Positions 17,808-27,863 of a stretch of 64,000 bases of DNA are shown one piece after another (within the stretch, counting starts at the first letter, position 1; every line of letters begins with the position of its first letter). The stretch is taken from positions 248,001 to 312,000 of the forward strand of contig DATAJS010000010.1 in NCBI GenBank assembly GCA_036262035.1, read 5' to 3'. This DNA comes from Burkholderiales bacterium. Its GTDB lineage: Bacteria > Pseudomonadota > Gammaproteobacteria > Burkholderiales > SG8-41. The notes beneath the pieces were generated by a model. The model was not told the DNA's origin. It was given only the letters and a program-made list of their open reading frames with translations, and searched no databases. The position numbers and the translations under genes are program-made.

Positions 17808-18683
17808 ATGCACAGGCTCTTGATCATCGGCTGCGGGGACGTCGCGATGCGCATGATCCCGCTCGTGCGCGCGCGTTACGCGCTCTACGCCCTGGTGCGC
17901 GAGCGTGAACGTTTCGCGGAGCTGCGCGCGCTGGGATTGAAGCCCGTCTGGGGAGATCTCGACCGGCCGGATACTCTAGTCGCGCTTCCGGGTCTCGCGC
18001 ACGACGTCGTACACTTCGCGCCGCCGCCGCAAACCGGCGTTCGCGACACGCGTACCGCGCATCTGATCGCCGCGCTTGCAAAGGGAAAAAGTCTACCACA
18101 GCAGCTCGTGTACATAAGCACGAGCGGCGTGTACGGCGATTGCGGCGGCGAGCTCGTGGACGAGACGCGCCCGCTCAGGCCGCAGACTGCCCGCGCTCAG
18201 CGCCGCGCCGACGCCGAGCGCCGTCTTCGCGCCTTCGGCGCGCGCAGCGGCGTGCGCGTGACGATCCTGCGCGTGCCGGGCATCTATGCCGCCGATCGCC
18301 TGCCGCTGTCTCGTCTTACGAAAGGCACGCCCGCGCTGCGCGAAGAGGACGACACCTACGTGAACCACGTGCATGCCGAGGACCTCGCGCGCATCGTGGT
18401 CGCGGCCCTGCACCGCGGGCACCCCAACCGCAGCTACAACGCCGCGGACGACGTGCCGCAGCGCATGGGCGATTACTTCGATCTCGTCGCCGACCGCTTC
18501 GGTCTGCCGCGGCCGCCGCGCATACCGCGCGAGGAAGCGCGCCGCACGATACCGCCGCAGCTCTATTCGTTCATGAGCGAATCGCGCCGTCTGTCGAACC
18601 ATCGCCTGAAGCGCGAGCTGAAAGTGTCGCTGCGTTACCCGTCGGTGCACGAAGGCATCGCCGACGCACCAGGGAGCCGGTAG
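17808..18683 (+). CDS. NAD-dependent epimerase/dehydratase family protein (YeeZ-like)
   Basis: A 291-residue extended short-chain dehydrogenase-like protein with an N-terminal Rossmann motif LLIIGCGDVAMRMI. The segment VYISTSGVYGDCGGE contains the serine and tyrosine of the SDR active site, though the usual YxxxK lysine is replaced (YGDCG). NHVHAEDLARIVV is the typical SDR epimerase stretch. The substrate is unknown. It ends one base before cutA and is probably co-transcribed with cutA, dsbD and the thioredoxin gene. Confidence 0.82.
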   Translation: MHRLLIIGCGDVAMRMIPLVRARYALYALVRERERFAELRALGLKPVWGDLDRPDTLVALPGLAHDVVHFAPPPQTGVRDTRTAHLIAALAKGKSLPQQLVYISTSGVYGDCGGELVDETRPLRPQTARAQRRADAERRLRAFGARSGVRVTILRVPGIYAADRLPLSRLTKGTPALREEDDTYVNHVHAEDLARIVVAALHRGHPNRSYNAADDVPQRMGDYFDLVADRFGLPRPPRIPREEARRTIPPQLYSFMSESRRLSNHRLKRELKVSLRYPSVHEGIADAPGSR

Positions 18684-19022
18684 ATGGAAGAGATCCACGA
18701 CGTGCTGCTGGTCTTCACCAACGCGCCCGACCGCGACGTCGCCTCGCGCATCGCGCAGACGCTGGTCGAGAAACGCCTCGCCGCCTGCGTGAACCTCCTC
18801 GCGGGCTGCACCTCGGTGTACCGCTGGCAGGGCGAGATCGAGCGCGCGGAAGAGGTGCCGATGCTGATCAAGACCCGCGGCGCGCGCTTCCCCGAGGTCG
18901 AGGCGGCGATCCGCCACCTCCACCCTTACGAACTCCCGGAGATCATCGCGGTCCCAGTGACGCAAGGTCTCCCCGAGTACCTCGACTGGGTCACGAGCGA
19001 GACCGCCATCCCCATCGGCTGA
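18684..19022 (+). CDS. cutA: Divalent cation tolerance protein CutA
   Basis: A 112-residue trimeric cytoplasmic protein. The CutA signature is visible in LVFTNAPDRDVASRIAQTLV, the cysteine-containing strand LAACVNLLAGCTSVYRWQG and the C-terminal LPEIIAVPVTQGLPEYLDWV. In E. coli it affects copper and other metal tolerance and lies next to dsbD, as here (8 bases upstream of dsbD). Length is normal. Confidence 0.95.
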   Translation: MEEIHDVLLVFTNAPDRDVASRIAQTLVEKRLAACVNLLAGCTSVYRWQGEIERAEEVPMLIKTRGARFPEVEAAIRHLHPYELPEIIAVPVTQGLPEYLDWVTSETAIPIG

Positions 19023-19030
19023 CCACTGAC

Positions 19031-20863
19031 ATGCTGCGCTTACTCGCTTTTCTCCTGGCCTTCGCCGCCGGCCACGCCGCCGCCGCGGTGTCGCCGCAGG
19101 ATCTCCTCGAGCCCGACCAGGCGTTCCGCTTCTCGGCGCGCGCCGTGGCGAAGGACGCGATCGAGGTGCAGTGGCAGGTGGCCCCGGGCTATTACATGTA
19201 CCGCGAGCGCATCAAGTTCGCGGCGCAGCCCGAGAACGTCGTGCTCGGCAGCCCCGACCTGCCGCCGGGCAAGCTCAAGAAGGACGAGTTCTTCGGCGAG
19301 ACCCAGACCTACCGCGGCGAGGTGCGCGTGCGCGTGCCGGTGAAGGACGCGGCCGGGATCGACTCGATCACGCTGGTCGCGAACTCGCAGGGCTGCGCGG
19401 ACTCGGGCGTGTGCTACGTCCCGCACGAGCAGAAAGCGCAGATCAATCTCGCGTCGCTGTCGTCTGCACCGCCGACGGGCGCGACCGGCGGCGGCTTCCC
19501 CGCCGGCGTGTTTTCGGGGCCCGCGACCACCGACAGCGGCGACGACACCGTCATCGCCCGGCTGTTCGAAGGCAGCGTCGCCGTGCTGCTGCTCGCGTTC
19601 TTCGCCGCGGGTCTCGGGCTGTCGTTCACGCCGTGCGTGCTGCCGATGATCCCCATCCTCTCGGGCATCATCGCGGGCGGCGCGCACGCGCACCCGACGC
19701 GGATCCACAGCTTCCTGCTGTCGGCGGCGTACGTGCTGGGCATGGCGATCACCTACGCGATCGCCGGCGTGCTCGCGGGCCTGTCGGGGGCGATGCTCTC
19801 GGCGGCGCTGCAGAACGCGTGGGTGCTCGGCGCCTTCGCGCTCGTCTTCGTGCTGCTCGCCGGATCGATGTTCGGTTTCTACGAGCTCCAGCTTCCCACG
19901 GCGATGCAGTCGAGCCTCTCCGGCGTCACCAACCGCCTGCCGGGCGGCCGTTTCCTCGGCGTCTTCGGCATGGGCGTGCTGTCCGCGCTCATCGTCGGGC
20001 CGTGCGTCGCGGCGCCGCTCGCGGCGGCGCTGCTCTACATCAGCCGGACCGGCGACGTCGTGCTCGGCGGCTCGGCGCTGTTCGTGATGGCGCTCGGCAT
20101 GGGGGTTCCGCTCCTCGCCGTCGGGGCTTCCGCGGGTGCGCTGCTGCCGAAGGCCGGGGCGTGGATGGAAGCGGTGAAGAAGTTCTTCGGCGTCCTGCTC
20201 CTCGGACTGGCGATCTATCTGGTCTCCCCGGTGATCCCGGTCGCGGTGCAGATGCTGCTGTGGGCGGCGCTGCTCGCCATCACCGGCATTTACCTCAGGG
20301 CGCTCGATGCGCTGCCGACCACCGCGCGGCCGTTCGACCGCTTCGCCAAAGGGGTCGGGCTGCTCGTGCTCGTGACCGGTATCGCGTTCCTGATCGGCGC
20401 GCTGTCCGGCAGCCGCGACATTCTCCAGCCGCTGTCGGGCCTGCGCGGCGGCGGCGGACCGGCGGCGCAGGAAGCGCCGGTCGCGTTCCAGCGCATCGCT
20501 TCGACCGCCGACCTCGATCGCGTGGTGGCGGAGGCGGGCGGCAAGCCGGTGATGCTCGATTTCTATGCGGACTGGTGCGTGTCGTGCAAGGAGATGGAGC
20601 GCTATACCTTCACCGACCCGGCGGTGAAGCAGCGCCTGGACGGCATGATCACGGTGCAGGCGGACGTCACCGCGAACTCAGGCGATCACCAGAAGCTCCT
20701 CCAGCGCTTCAAGCTCTTCGGCCCGCCCGGCATCATCTTCTTCGGCCCCGACGGCCGCGAGCTGACCGGCGTGCGCGTCGTCGGCTTCCTGCCGGCGCCG
20801 AAGTTCACCGCGGTGCTCGATCGCGTGGTGAAGCAGGAACCGCAGGCCCGCCTGACGCCGTGA
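19031..20863 (+). CDS. dsbD: Thiol:disulfide interchange protein DsbD
   Basis: A 610-residue inner-membrane reductase that carries electrons from cytoplasmic thioredoxin to periplasmic DsbC, DsbG and cytochrome c maturation. An N-terminal signal peptide (residues 1-18) leads to the alpha domain with its paired cysteines ([11 protein letters not shown]). Eight hydrophobic segments follow, with the beta-domain cysteines in [10 protein letters not shown] and [11 protein letters not shown]. The gamma thioredoxin domain ends the protein with [12 protein letters not shown]. All six catalytic cysteines are present. The next gene overlaps it by 4 bp. Confidence 0.96.
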   Translation: MLRLLAFLLAFAAGHAAAAVSPQDLLEPDQAFRFSARAVAKDAIEVQWQVAPGYYMYRERIKFAAQPENVVLGSPDLPPGKLKKDEFFGETQTYRGEVRVRVPVKDAAGIDSITLVANSQGCADSGVCYVPHEQKAQINLASLSSAPPTGATGGGFPAGVFSGPATTDSGDDTVIARLFEGSVAVLLLAFFAAGLGLSFTPCVLPMIPILSGIIAGGAHAHPTRIHSFLLSAAYVLGMAITYAIAGVLAGLSGAMLSAALQNAWVLGAFALVFVLLAGSMFGFYELQLPTAMQSSLSGVTNRLPGGRFLGVFGMGVLSALIVGPCVAAPLAAALLYISRTGDVVLGGSALFVMALGMGVPLLAVGASAGALLPKAGAWMEAVKKFFGVLLLGLAIYLVSPVIPVAVQMLLWAALLAITGIYLRALDALPTTARPFDRFAKGVGLLVLVTGIAFLIGALSGSRDILQPLSGLRGGGGPAAQEAPVAFQRIASTADLDRVVAEAGGKPVMLDFYADWCVSCKEMERYTFTDPAVKQRLDGMITVQADVTANSGDHQKLLQRFKLFGPPGIIFFGPDGRELTGVRVVGFLPAPKFTAVLDRVVKQEPQARLTP

Positions 20864-21390
20864 TCGCCCGCAGAGAATGGCTCATCACGGCGGCGGTCGC
20901 CGTGGCCGCCGGCGCGGGCGGCTTCGCCGTCAACGCCTGGCGCACGACCCCGGTGCCGGCCGGCGACGCCGACAACGACGCGCTCCTCAAGCTCCAGCTT
21001 CCCGATCTCGATCAGCGTCCGCAGACCATCGGCGACTTCCGCGGCAAGGTCGTCGTCGTCAACTTCTGGGCGACGTGGTGCGCGCCATGCCGGGAGGAGA
21101 TTCCGCTGTTCGTGAAGCTCCAGCGCCAGTACGCCGACCGCGGCCTGCAGTTCATCGGCATCGCCATCGATACGCCTGCGAAAGTGAAGCCTTTCGCCGC
21201 CGAATTCGCCATGAACTTCCCCGTTCTCATCGGCGGCGTCGATGTCATCGACCTCTCGCGCAAGCTCGGCAACCGGGCCGGCGTCCTGCCGTTCACCGTC
21301 GTGCTCGGGCGCGACGGGCGCATCAAGGCGTCCTCGGTGGGCGCCGCCAAAGCGGAGGAGTTCGAACCGCTGCTGACTTCGCTCTTGTAA
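20860..21390 (+). CDS. TlpA-family periplasmic thiol:disulfide oxidoreductase
   Basis: A 176-residue redoxin with an N-terminal anchor or signal ([19 protein letters not shown]) and a thioredoxin fold with the active site [15 protein letters not shown]. It probably works in the periplasm with DsbD, whose stop codon overlaps its GTG start, for instance in cytochrome c maturation (ResA/CcmG-like) or oxidative stress. The GTG was chosen because it gives a complete signal segment and couples translation to dsbD. Confidence 0.9.
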   Translation: MIARREWLITAAVAVAAGAGGFAVNAWRTTPVPAGDADNDALLKLQLPDLDQRPQTIGDFRGKVVVVNFWATWCAPCREEIPLFVKLQRQYADRGLQFIGIAIDTPAKVKPFAAEFAMNFPVLIGGVDVIDLSRKLGNRAGVLPFTVVLGRDGRIKASSVGAAKAEEFEPLLTSLL

Positions 21391-21476
21391 GTCAATCCCT
21401 GCGAATTCCGGCAAATCGCTGGACAATTGCGGTCTATTTCTCCAAACTTCGCCCCCTGAAGCGACCCGGAGGGCCG

Positions 21477-21923
21477 ATGGCGAAGAACATACTCGTGGTG
21501 AACGGCCCCAACCTGAACCTGCTGGGGACCCGGGAGCCCGACAAGTACGGCAGCACCACCCTTCCCGAGATCGAGCGCGAGCTGACCGACGCGGCGAAGG
21601 CCGCCGGGGCCAGGCTGGCGTTCTTCCAGAGCAACACCGAAGGCGAGATCGTCGACCGCATCCAGCGCGCCGCCGCGGAGGCCGTCGACTTCATCCTGAT
21701 CAACCCGGCGGCGTACACCCATACCAGCGTCGCCATCCGCGACGCGCTGGCCGCCGTCCGGATTCCCTTCGTCGAGATACACCTGTCCAACGTGCACGCC
21801 CGCGAACCGTTCCGCCGGCACTCGTACTTCAGCGACCTGGCGGTCGGCGTGATCAGCGGGCTCGGCGCCCGCGGCTACGGCCTCGCGCTCGCGTACGCGC
21901 TGGATTACGCCCGCAAGGAGTGA
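21477..21923 (+). CDS. aroQ: 3-Dehydroquinate dehydratase, type II
   Basis: A 148-residue dodecameric enzyme of the shikimate pathway that dehydrates 3-dehydroquinate. Conserved motifs are [13 protein letters not shown], the catalytic tyrosine in [26 protein letters not shown], and [14 protein letters not shown] with the catalytic histidine. A CGGAGGG ribosome-binding site precedes the ATG. It lies one base before accB, an order (aroQ-accB-accC) common in proteobacteria. Confidence 0.97.
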   Translation: MAKNILVVNGPNLNLLGTREPDKYGSTTLPEIERELTDAAKAAGARLAFFQSNTEGEIVDRIQRAAAEAVDFILINPAAYTHTSVAIRDALAAVRIPFVEIHLSNVHAREPFRRHSYFSDLAVGVISGLGARGYGLALAYALDYARKE

Positions 21924-21924
21924 C

Positions 21925-22395
21925 ATGGATTTACGCAAGCTCAAAACCCTGATCGACCTCGTGCAGCAGTCGGGCATCGCCGAGCTCGAGATCACCGAAG
22001 GCGAGGAGAAGGTGCGCATCAGCCGCGGCGTTCCCGGCGCAGCGCAGGCTGTCCCGCAGCCGGCCGCGGTCTACATGGCGCCGCCGCCCGCCGCGCCGCC
22101 CGCCGCCGGCGGCGAGCCTTCCGCGGCTGCGGCCCCGGCCGAGGCCCCGCGCGAGCCCGAAGGCCACGTCATCAAGTCGCCGATGGTCGGCACCTTCTAC
22201 CGCCAGTCCGCGCCCGGCGCGAAGCCTTTCGTGGAGGTCGGCCAGGCGGTGAAGACCGGCGAGACCGTCTGCATCGTCGAAGCCATGAAGCTCCTGAACG
22301 AGATCGAAGCCGACCGCGACGGCGTCATCAAGGAGATCCTTGTCGAGAACGGCCAGCCGGTGGAGTACGGCCAGCCGCTCTTCGTCCTCGCCTGA
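21925..22395 (+). CDS. accB: Biotin carboxyl carrier protein of acetyl-CoA carboxylase
   Basis: A 156-residue carrier subunit for malonyl-CoA synthesis. The N-terminal helix region [13 protein letters not shown] is followed by a proline/alanine-rich linker (about residues 40-75). The biotinyl domain ends the protein, with the target lysine in [10 protein letters not shown] (Lys122). Typical length. It is co-transcribed with aroQ and accC. Confidence 0.97.
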   Translation: MDLRKLKTLIDLVQQSGIAELEITEGEEKVRISRGVPGAAQAVPQPAAVYMAPPPAAPPAAGGEPSAAAAPAEAPREPEGHVIKSPMVGTFYRQSAPGAKPFVEVGQAVKTGETVCIVEAMKLLNEIEADRDGVIKEILVENGQPVEYGQPLFVLA

Positions 22396-22402
22396 TCCGT
22401 CC

Positions 22403-23758
22403 ATGTTCGAAAAGATCCTCATCGCCAACCGCGGCGAGATCGCGCTGCGCATCCAGCGCGCATGCCGCGAGCTCGGCATCAAGACCGTCGTCGTGCACTC
22501 CGAGGCCGACGCCGAAGCCAAGTACGTGAAGCTCGCCGACGAGTCGGTGTGCATCGGGCCGCCGGCCTCCTCCGCGAGCTATCTCAACGTTCCCGCGATC
22601 ATCAGCGCGGCGGAGGTCACCGACGCCGAGGCGATCCATCCCGGCTACGGCTTCCTCTCCGAGAACGCCGACTTCGCCGAGCGCGTCGAGCAGAGCGGCT
22701 TCGTCTTCATCGGACCGCGCCCCGAGACGATCCGCATGATGGGCGACAAGGTCAGCGCCAAGAACGCCATGAAGAAAGCGGGCGTTCCGGTCGTCCCCGG
22801 CATCGACAACACGCTGCCCGAAGATCCCAAGGAAGTGATCCGGATCGCGCGCGAGATCGGCTACCCGGTGATCGTGAAAGCGGCGGGCGGCGGCGGCGGC
22901 CGCGGCATGCGCGTCGTGCACACCGAGGCGGCGCTGCTCAACGCGGTCGCGACGACGCGCGCCGAAGCGGGCGCGGCGTTCAACAATCCGAACGTCTATA
23001 TCGAGAAATACCTCGAGAAGCCGCGCCACATCGAAGTGCAGGTGCTCGCCGACAAGCACAAGAACGCGCTCTATCTCGGCGACCGTGACTGCTCGATGCA
23101 GCGCCGCCACCAGAAGGTGATCGAGGAGGCGCCCGCGCCCCACGTCACGCCTCGCGCGCGCGTGAGGATCGGCGAGCGCTGCGCCGAAGCGTGCCGCAAG
23201 ATCGGCTACGTCGGCGCGGGCACGTTCGAGTTCCTGTACGAGAACGGCGAGTTCTACTTCATCGAGATGAACACGCGCGTGCAGGTCGAGCACCCGGTGA
23301 CCGAGATGATCACCGGCATCGACATCGTGCAGCAGCAGATCCGCATCGCGTGCGGCGAGAAGCTCCCGATCAAGCAGCGCGACGTGCTGTGCAAGGGCCA
23401 CGCGATCGAGTGCCGCATCAACGCCGAAGACCCTTACAAGTTCATCCCGTCGCCCGGGCGGATCACGTCGCTGCACATGCCCGGCGGCCCCGGCGTCCGA
23501 GTCGACTCGCACGCCTACAACGGCTACTTCGTGCCGCCCAACTACGACTCGCTGATCGGCAAGATCATCGCCTACGGCGACACCCGCGAGCAGGCCCTCG
23601 CGCGCCTCAACATCGCGCTCTCCGAGACGGTCATCGAAGGCATCAAGACCAACATACCGCTGCACCTCGACCTCATACACGACGGGGCGTTCGTGCGCGG
23701 CGGCACGTCGATCCACTATCTCGAAGAGAAGCTGGCGAAGCTGGCTTCCAAAAAGTGA
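22403..23758 (+). CDS. accC: Biotin carboxylase subunit of acetyl-CoA carboxylase
   Basis: A 451-residue ATP-grasp enzyme that carboxylates biotin on AccB. It opens with [16 protein letters not shown]. The glycine-rich ATP loop [13 protein letters not shown] lies near residue 160. The segment [16 protein letters not shown] and the carboxylase C-domain are present. The start seven bases after accB matches the family N-terminus. The TGA stop falls in the first unit of a heptamer hairpin. Confidence 0.98.
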   Translation: MFEKILIANRGEIALRIQRACRELGIKTVVVHSEADAEAKYVKLADESVCIGPPASSASYLNVPAIISAAEVTDAEAIHPGYGFLSENADFAERVEQSGFVFIGPRPETIRMMGDKVSAKNAMKKAGVPVVPGIDNTLPEDPKEVIRIAREIGYPVIVKAAGGGGGRGMRVVHTEAALLNAVATTRAEAGAAFNNPNVYIEKYLEKPRHIEVQVLADKHKNALYLGDRDCSMQRRHQKVIEEAPAPHVTPRARVRIGERCAEACRKIGYVGAGTFEFLYENGEFYFIEMNTRVQVEHPVTEMITGIDIVQQQIRIACGEKLPIKQRDVLCKGHAIECRINAEDPYKFIPSPGRITSLHMPGGPGVRVDSHAYNGYFVPPNYDSLIGKIIAYGDTREQALARLNIALSETVIEGIKTNIPLHLDLIHDGAFVRGGTSIHYLEEKLAKLASKK

Positions 23759-23843
23759 AAAGTGAAAAGTGAAACGTGAAACGTGAAACGTCGAACGGCA
23801 GCGCGGCTACCTAGCGTTTCACGTTTCACATTTCACTTTTCAC
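23755..23843. repeat. Heptamer hairpin (GTGAAAC type) between accC and prmA
   Basis: Five tandem units of GTGAAAA/GTGAAAC (23755-23790) face an inverted array (CGTTTCACGTTTCAC and onward, 23815-23843) across a 24-base loop. About 28 of 29 stem positions pair. The array contains the accC stop codon and ends eight bases before prmA. No T-run follows. Confidence 0.85.
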
Positions 23844-23850
23844 CTCTCAA

Positions 23851-24738
23851 ATGCCCTGGCTATCCGCGACCTTCGTCGTCGACTCAAACGCCGCCGAGCT
23901 TCTGTCCGACGCCCTGCTGGGCGTCGGTGCCCTGAGCGTCGACCTCGGTGACGCCGATGCGGGCACCGCATTCGAGCGGCCGATCTTCGACGAGCCCGAC
24001 GGCGCGCCGGCGGGGCAGTGGCTGCACGCGCGGATGTCGGCGCTGTTCGACGTCGATGCCGACGTGCCGGCGCTGATGGCGCGAGCGTTCGAAGAAGCGC
24101 AGGTGCCGGCGACGACGGCGTACGAAGTCGCGCGCGTCGAGGACGAGGACTGGGTGAGGAAGACCCAGTCGCAGTTCACGCCGCAGCACGTGACCGACCG
24201 GCTGTGGATCGTGCCGACGTGGCACGAGCCGCCCGACCCGGCCGCGATCAACATCGTCCTCGATCCCGGCCTCGCGTTCGGCACCGGCACCCATCCCACC
24301 ACGCGGCTCTGCCTGCGCTGGCTCGACGCGAAGATCGCCGGCGGGGAATCGGTGGTCGACTTCGGCTGCGGCTCGGGCATCCTGGCGATTGCCGCATTGA
24401 AGCTCGGGGCGGGCAGCGCCTCCGGCGTCGACATCGATCCGCAGGCGGTCACCGCCGCCGACCGCAACGCGCGGCAAAACCAGGTCGGCGCGACTTTCGT
24501 CACCGCCGCCGGGCAGCTGCAGGCCGGCCGCATCGTGGTCGCGAACATCCTCGCCAAGCCGTTGATCGTGCTGGCCCCTCTGATCGCCGATCTCACGCTG
24601 CCCGGCGGAGCGCTCGCGCTGTCGGGCATCCTCGCCGAGCAGGCGGACGAAGTGCGGGAGGCCTACCGCGCGTGGTACGATTTCGAGCCTGCCCAAGAGG
24701 AAGCCGGCTGGGTGCTGCTCACCGCGACCCGCCGCTGA
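23851..24738 (+). CDS. prmA: Ribosomal protein L11 methyltransferase
   Basis: A 295-residue SAM-dependent methyltransferase that trimethylates ribosomal protein L11. The N-terminal substrate domain opens with MPWLSATFVVDSNAAELLSDAL. The core has the PrmA signature LAFGTGTHPTTRLCLRWLD and SAM motif I VDFGCGSGILAIAALKLGA. Motif IV is VVANILAKPLI. There is no clear Shine-Dalgarno, because the leader is the heptamer hairpin. Confidence 0.95.
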   Translation: MPWLSATFVVDSNAAELLSDALLGVGALSVDLGDADAGTAFERPIFDEPDGAPAGQWLHARMSALFDVDADVPALMARAFEEAQVPATTAYEVARVEDEDWVRKTQSQFTPQHVTDRLWIVPTWHEPPDPAAINIVLDPGLAFGTGTHPTTRLCLRWLDAKIAGGESVVDFGCGSGILAIAALKLGAGSASGVDIDPQAVTAADRNARQNQVGATFVTAAGQLQAGRIVVANILAKPLIVLAPLIADLTLPGGALALSGILAEQADEVREAYRAWYDFEPAQEEAGWVLLTATRR

Positions 24739-24787
24739 CCGTCCCGTCGATGCCCGAACGATCGAACCCGCACGCGCGGCGCAAGCC

Positions 24788-25756
24788 ATGAGCCTCGTCA
24801 CGCGCTGCCCGCGCTGCAGGACGCTGTTCCGCGTCACGCCCAACCAGCTCCAGGCCCGTTCCGGCCGGGTGCGGTGCGGGCGCTGCACGACGGCGTTCGA
24901 CGCGTACGACGCGCTGGCGGCGGAGACGACCAATATCCTGCCGCCGCCGCGGGCGGAGGAGGCGGTCGCGGCCGAGGTCGACGCGACGGCGTTGAAAATG
25001 GATTCCCGCCTTCGCGGGAATGACGACGCCCGCCTTCGCGGGAATGACCGCGTACCGCAGATCGCAACCGCGGCGGCCGTGGCGCCCACCGCGCCGATCG
25101 TCGAACCCGAGCCGCCGAAGACCGCCGCGGCCGAGACCGCCTACGCGCCGCAACCCGTGCCCGCACCGGTGGCCGCTGCGGCCGCCCCGCAGCCGATAGC
25201 CGCGCCGGCGCCCGAGGAAGACGAAGCCGAGGAACGTTCGCGTTTCGGCGAGATCTTCACCCACCCCACGCCGCAGCAGCGCTGGCGCGCGGGCGCGGCG
25301 GTGCTGGCGGTGCTCCTCGTGCTGCAGCTCGCCTATGCCTATCGCAGCGAGATCGTCGCGCGCTCGCCGATGCTGCGCTCGGCGACGGCCGGCGTCTGCG
25401 AGCACCTCGGCTGCAGCGTGCCGCTGCCGCAGCGTCCGGAGCTCGTCAGGATCGAAGCGTCCGACGTGCACATGGTCGACGCCGCGCGGCCGCAGCTCAT
25501 CCAGCTCACCGCGACCCTGCGCAGCTACGCGGGTTACGATCTCGCGTACCCCGCGCTCGATCTCGTGCTGACGAACGCGAACGAGCACGCGCTCGCGCGC
25601 CGCATCTTCACGCCCGACGAATACCTCGACGCCACGCGCGACCCCGACGCGGGCATACCCGCCAACGCCGAGATCACCGTCGCGCTCGATCTCGACACCG
25701 GCAATCTCAACGCCGCCGGTTTCCGTCTCGACCTGCTCGCGGCGCCGCCGCGCTGA
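24788..25756 (+). CDS. Zinc-ribbon (MJ0042) / DUF3426 membrane protein with repeat-derived insert
   Basis: A 322-residue protein. The N-terminal MJ0042-type zinc ribbon has two CxxC pairs (CPRCRTLF and CGRCTTAF). A long proline/alanine-rich linker, a membrane segment (about residues 175-190) and a C-terminal DUF3426 domain follow. The family lies beside prmA in many betaproteobacteria and is of unknown function. The linker contains two copies of the peptide RLRGND (residues 74-87), translated from dRS3-like DNA repeats that sit in frame. Confidence 0.85.
   Translation: MSLVTRCPRCRTLFRVTPNQLQARSGRVRCGRCTTAFDAYDALAAETTNILPPPRAEEAVAAEVDATALKMDSRLRGNDDARLRGNDRVPQIATAAAVAPTAPIVEPEPPKTAAAETAYAPQPVPAPVAAAAAPQPIAAPAPEEDEAEERSRFGEIFTHPTPQQRWRAGAAVLAVLLVLQLAYAYRSEIVARSPMLRSATAGVCEHLGCSVPLPQRPELVRIEASDVHMVDAARPQLIQLTATLRSYAGYDLAYPALDLVLTNANEHALARRIFTPDEYLDATRDPDAGIPANAEITVALDLDTGNLNAAGFRLDLLAAPPR
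24995..25048. repeat. dRS3-like repeat in frame inside the DUF3426 gene
   Basis: Two adjacent ATTCCCGCCTTCGCGGGAAT-type units in the same orientation. The first is preceded by AAAATGG, as in the intergenic copies; the second is truncated. Together they add about 18 codons without breaking the frame. Confidence 0.85.
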
Positions 25757-25760
25757 ACCC

Positions 25761-26150
25761 ATGACCACACCGACAGAGCTCAAGTACACCGACCAGCATG
25801 CATGGCTGCGCACCGAAGCCGACGGCACGTATACCGTCGGCATCACCGATCACGCGCAGGAAGCGCTCGGGGACGTGGTGTTCGTGCAGAATCCCGCGGT
25901 CGGCCGCAAGGTGACCAAAGGCGAGGAGGTCGGCGTCATCGAGTCGGTCAAGGCCGCCGCCGATATCTACGCCCCGCTCTCGGGCGAGATCGTCGCGGTC
26001 AACGAGGCGCTCGACGATGCGCCCGAGAAGCTCAACGAGGATTCGTATGCGGCATGGATGTTCCGCATCCGCGCCGATGACGCATCGGAGCTCGCGACCC
26101 TCATCGACGCGGCGGCGTACCAGAAAATCGCCGACGCCGATCAGCCGTAA
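25761..26150 (+). CDS. gcvH: Glycine cleavage system H protein
   Basis: A 129-residue lipoyl carrier of the glycine cleavage complex. The hammerhead lipoyl domain carries the target lysine in [20 protein letters not shown] (Lys64), with [16 protein letters not shown] before it and the [12 protein letters not shown] end typical of GcvH. It starts four bases after the DUF3426 gene. The P-protein is not in the window; the GcvT-like gene at 40086 is in a different context. Confidence 0.96.
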   Translation: MTTPTELKYTDQHAWLRTEADGTYTVGITDHAQEALGDVVFVQNPAVGRKVTKGEEVGVIESVKAAADIYAPLSGEIVAVNEALDDAPEKLNEDSYAAWMFRIRADDASELATLIDAAAYQKIADADQP

Positions 26151-26180
26151 ACTAGATCCCACTTCCCAAAGGAGAATGCG

Positions 26181-26684
26181 ATGGCCAGCGTCACCCTCGG
26201 CGGCAATCCCGTCACCGTGAACGGCAACTTCCCGAAACCCGGAGACACCGTGCCCGACTTCACCCTGACCGGCGGCGATCTCAAGGACGTGAGCCTCAAG
26301 GACTACGCCGGCAAGCGCAAGGTGCTGAACATCGTGCCCAGCCTCGACACGCCGGTCTGCCAGACTTCGACGCGGCAGTTCAACCAGCGCGCTTCCGGTC
26401 TCGCCGACACCGTCGTGCTCGTCATCTCCGCGGACCTGCCGTTCGCGTCGAAGCGCTTCTGCACGACCGAAGGCCTGAACAACGTCGTGCCGCTCTCGAC
26501 GTTCCGCAACCGCGACGTGCACGGCAAGCTCGGCGTCGACGTCGCCGACGGCCCGCTCAAAGGCGTGACCGCGCGCGGGGTGATCGTGCTCGACGAGAAC
26601 AACAAGGTGCTGCACTCGGAGCTGGTGCCCGAGATCAAGGAAGAGCCCAAGTACGACGCGGCGCTGGCGGCGTTATCGAAGTGA
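26181..26684 (+). CDS. tpx: Thiol peroxidase
   Basis: A 167-residue atypical 2-Cys peroxiredoxin that reduces lipid and other hydroperoxides with thioredoxin. The peroxidatic cysteine lies in [17 protein letters not shown] (Cys60) and the resolving cysteine in SKRFCTTEG (Cys94), matching E. coli spacing. A GGAG ribosome-binding site precedes the ATG. Its stop codon begins a heptamer hairpin. Confidence 0.97.
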   Translation: MASVTLGGNPVTVNGNFPKPGDTVPDFTLTGGDLKDVSLKDYAGKRKVLNIVPSLDTPVCQTSTRQFNQRASGLADTVVLVISADLPFASKRFCTTEGLNNVVPLSTFRNRDVHGKLGVDVADGPLKGVTARGVIVLDENNKVLHSELVPEIKEEPKYDAALAALSK

Positions 26685-26805
26685 AACGTGAAACGTGAAA
26701 CGTGAAAAGTGAAAAGTGAAATGTGAAACGTCAACCCGTGTTCAAGCCGATTCGCTCAAGCTCCGACATGCCGCCACGTTTCACCTTTCGCGTTTCACGT
26801 TTCAC
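26681..26805. repeat. Heptamer hairpin (GTGAAAC type) between tpx and dgkA
   Basis: Seven tandem units of GTGAAAC/GTGAAAA (26681-26730) face an inverted array (26777-26805) across a loop with GTGTTCAA, a loop word shared with the copy at 31167-31256. It includes the tpx stop codon and forms the dgkA leader. Confidence 0.85.
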
Positions 26806-26814
26806 GGCCTTCGA

Positions 26815-27183
26815 ATGAAAAGCGCTCACAAGGGCAAGCGCGGCATCACGCGCATCTGGAACGCGCTGTTCTATTCACTCGACGGGCTGTCGGCCGCATT
26901 CAGGCACGAGGACGCCTTCCGCCAGGAAGTGCTGATGGCGCTCGTGCTCATCCCGATCGCCGTCCACATGCCGGTGGAGGGTTCGGGCAAGGCGCTGATG
27001 GTCGCGAGCGTGCTGCTCGTGCTCATCGTCGAGCTCCTCAACTCGGCGATCGAGGCGGTGACCGATCGCGTGTCGCTCGAAGACCACATCCTCGCCAAGC
27101 GCGCGAAGGACATGGGCAGCGCGGCGGTGATGCTCGCGCTCATCAACGTTCCCACGGTCTGGTTGATCGTGCTGCTGTCGTAG
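26815..27183 (+). CDS. dgkA: Diacylglycerol kinase (prokaryotic DgkA)
   Basis: A 122-residue trimeric inner-membrane enzyme that phosphorylates diacylglycerol to phosphatidate, recycling lipid. There are three hydrophobic segments. The amphipathic N-terminus has RIWNALFYSLDGLSAAFRHE, and the signature is VELLNSAIEAVTDR. The start is the ATG directly after the repeat; an earlier in-frame ATG lies inside the repeat and is unlikely. Confidence 0.95.
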   Translation: MKSAHKGKRGITRIWNALFYSLDGLSAAFRHEDAFRQEVLMALVLIPIAVHMPVEGSGKALMVASVLLVLIVELLNSAIEAVTDRVSLEDHILAKRAKDMGSAAVMLALINVPTVWLIVLLS

Positions 27184-27184
27184 C

Positions 27185-27730
27185 GTGCGGCACCGCCTCT
27201 TCTACGTGGTCGGCGCGTCCGGCGTCGGCAAGGACAGCCTGATCGCGTACGCGCGCGAGCGCCTCGCGACGTCGCGCGCGATCGTCTTCGCGCACCGCTA
27301 CATCACGCGGCCCGCGGAGTGCGGCCGCGAGAACCACATCGAGCTCTCGTGCGCCGAGTTCGCGCAGCGCGAGCGCCTCGGCCTGTTCGCGATGTCGTGG
27401 GAGAGTCACGGCTATCGCTACGGCATCGGCGTCGAGATCGACGCGTGGCTCGCGCAGGGCCTGAGCGTGGTGGTGAACGGCTCGCGGGATTACGTGCCCC
27501 AGGTGCGACGGCGCTATCCCGACATCGGCGTGGTGTGGGTGAGCGCCCCGCCCGAGGTCGTGGAGTCGCGGTTGCAGAGCCGCGGTCGCGAGTCGAGTCG
27601 CGAGATCGAGGCGCGCCTCGAGCGCAATTCCCGTCTCGGCGTCGAAGCGCCCGACGACGTGCTGCGCATCGACAACGACGGCACGCTGGAAACCGCGGGC
27701 GAACGGCTGATCGCGCTGCTGAGCAGTTGA
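27185..27730 (+). CDS. phnN: Ribose 1,5-bisphosphate phosphokinase (PhnN-like)
   Basis: A 181-residue guanylate-kinase-like P-loop enzyme with Walker A VGASGVGKDS. The HRYITRPAE segment and the ENHIELSCAEF stretch are typical of PhnN, which makes PRPP from ribose 1,5-bisphosphate. No C-P lyase genes are nearby, so it may serve PRPP supply or ribose salvage rather than phosphonate use. The GTG start is one base after the dgkA stop. A guanylate-kinase relative of other specificity is a less likely reading. Confidence 0.85.
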   Translation: MRHRLFYVVGASGVGKDSLIAYARERLATSRAIVFAHRYITRPAECGRENHIELSCAEFAQRERLGLFAMSWESHGYRYGIGVEIDAWLAQGLSVVVNGSRDYVPQVRRRYPDIGVVWVSAPPEVVESRLQSRGRESSREIEARLERNSRLGVEAPDDVLRIDNDGTLETAGERLIALLSS

Positions 27731-27732
27731 TC

Positions 27733-27824
27733 GTCGTTCCCGCGAAGGCGGGAACCGATTTTGACGTTGGATTCCACTTGAAATGGATTCCCGACAGCCC
27801 GCGCCAGCGCCGTTCGGGAATGAC
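27733..27824. repeat. Paired dRS3-like intergenic element
   Basis: GTCGTTCCCGCGAAGGCGGGAA followed by CGATTTTGACG, then an inverted degenerate half ending GGGAATGAC. It fills the gap between phnN and the PfkB kinase; a TATAAT box follows at 27831. Confidence 0.8.
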
Positions 27825-27830
27825 GATGGT

Positions 27831-27836
27831 TATAAT
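27831..27836 (+). promoter_or_regulatory. Consensus -10 box (TATAAT) before the PfkB kinase
   Basis: A perfect TATAAT 28 bases before the kinase ATG, directly after a dRS3-like repeat. No convincing -35 box at 16-18 bases was seen. Confidence 0.3.
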
Positions 27837-27863
27837 CCGGGCGTCTTTCTTCCCGGCCTTCCC

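Noticed and set aside
23755-23843. Heptamer arrays as a possible CRISPR or iteron origin
   Set aside because: Units are 7 bases, contiguous without spacers, and arranged as inverted arms of a hairpin; no cas or replication genes are near.
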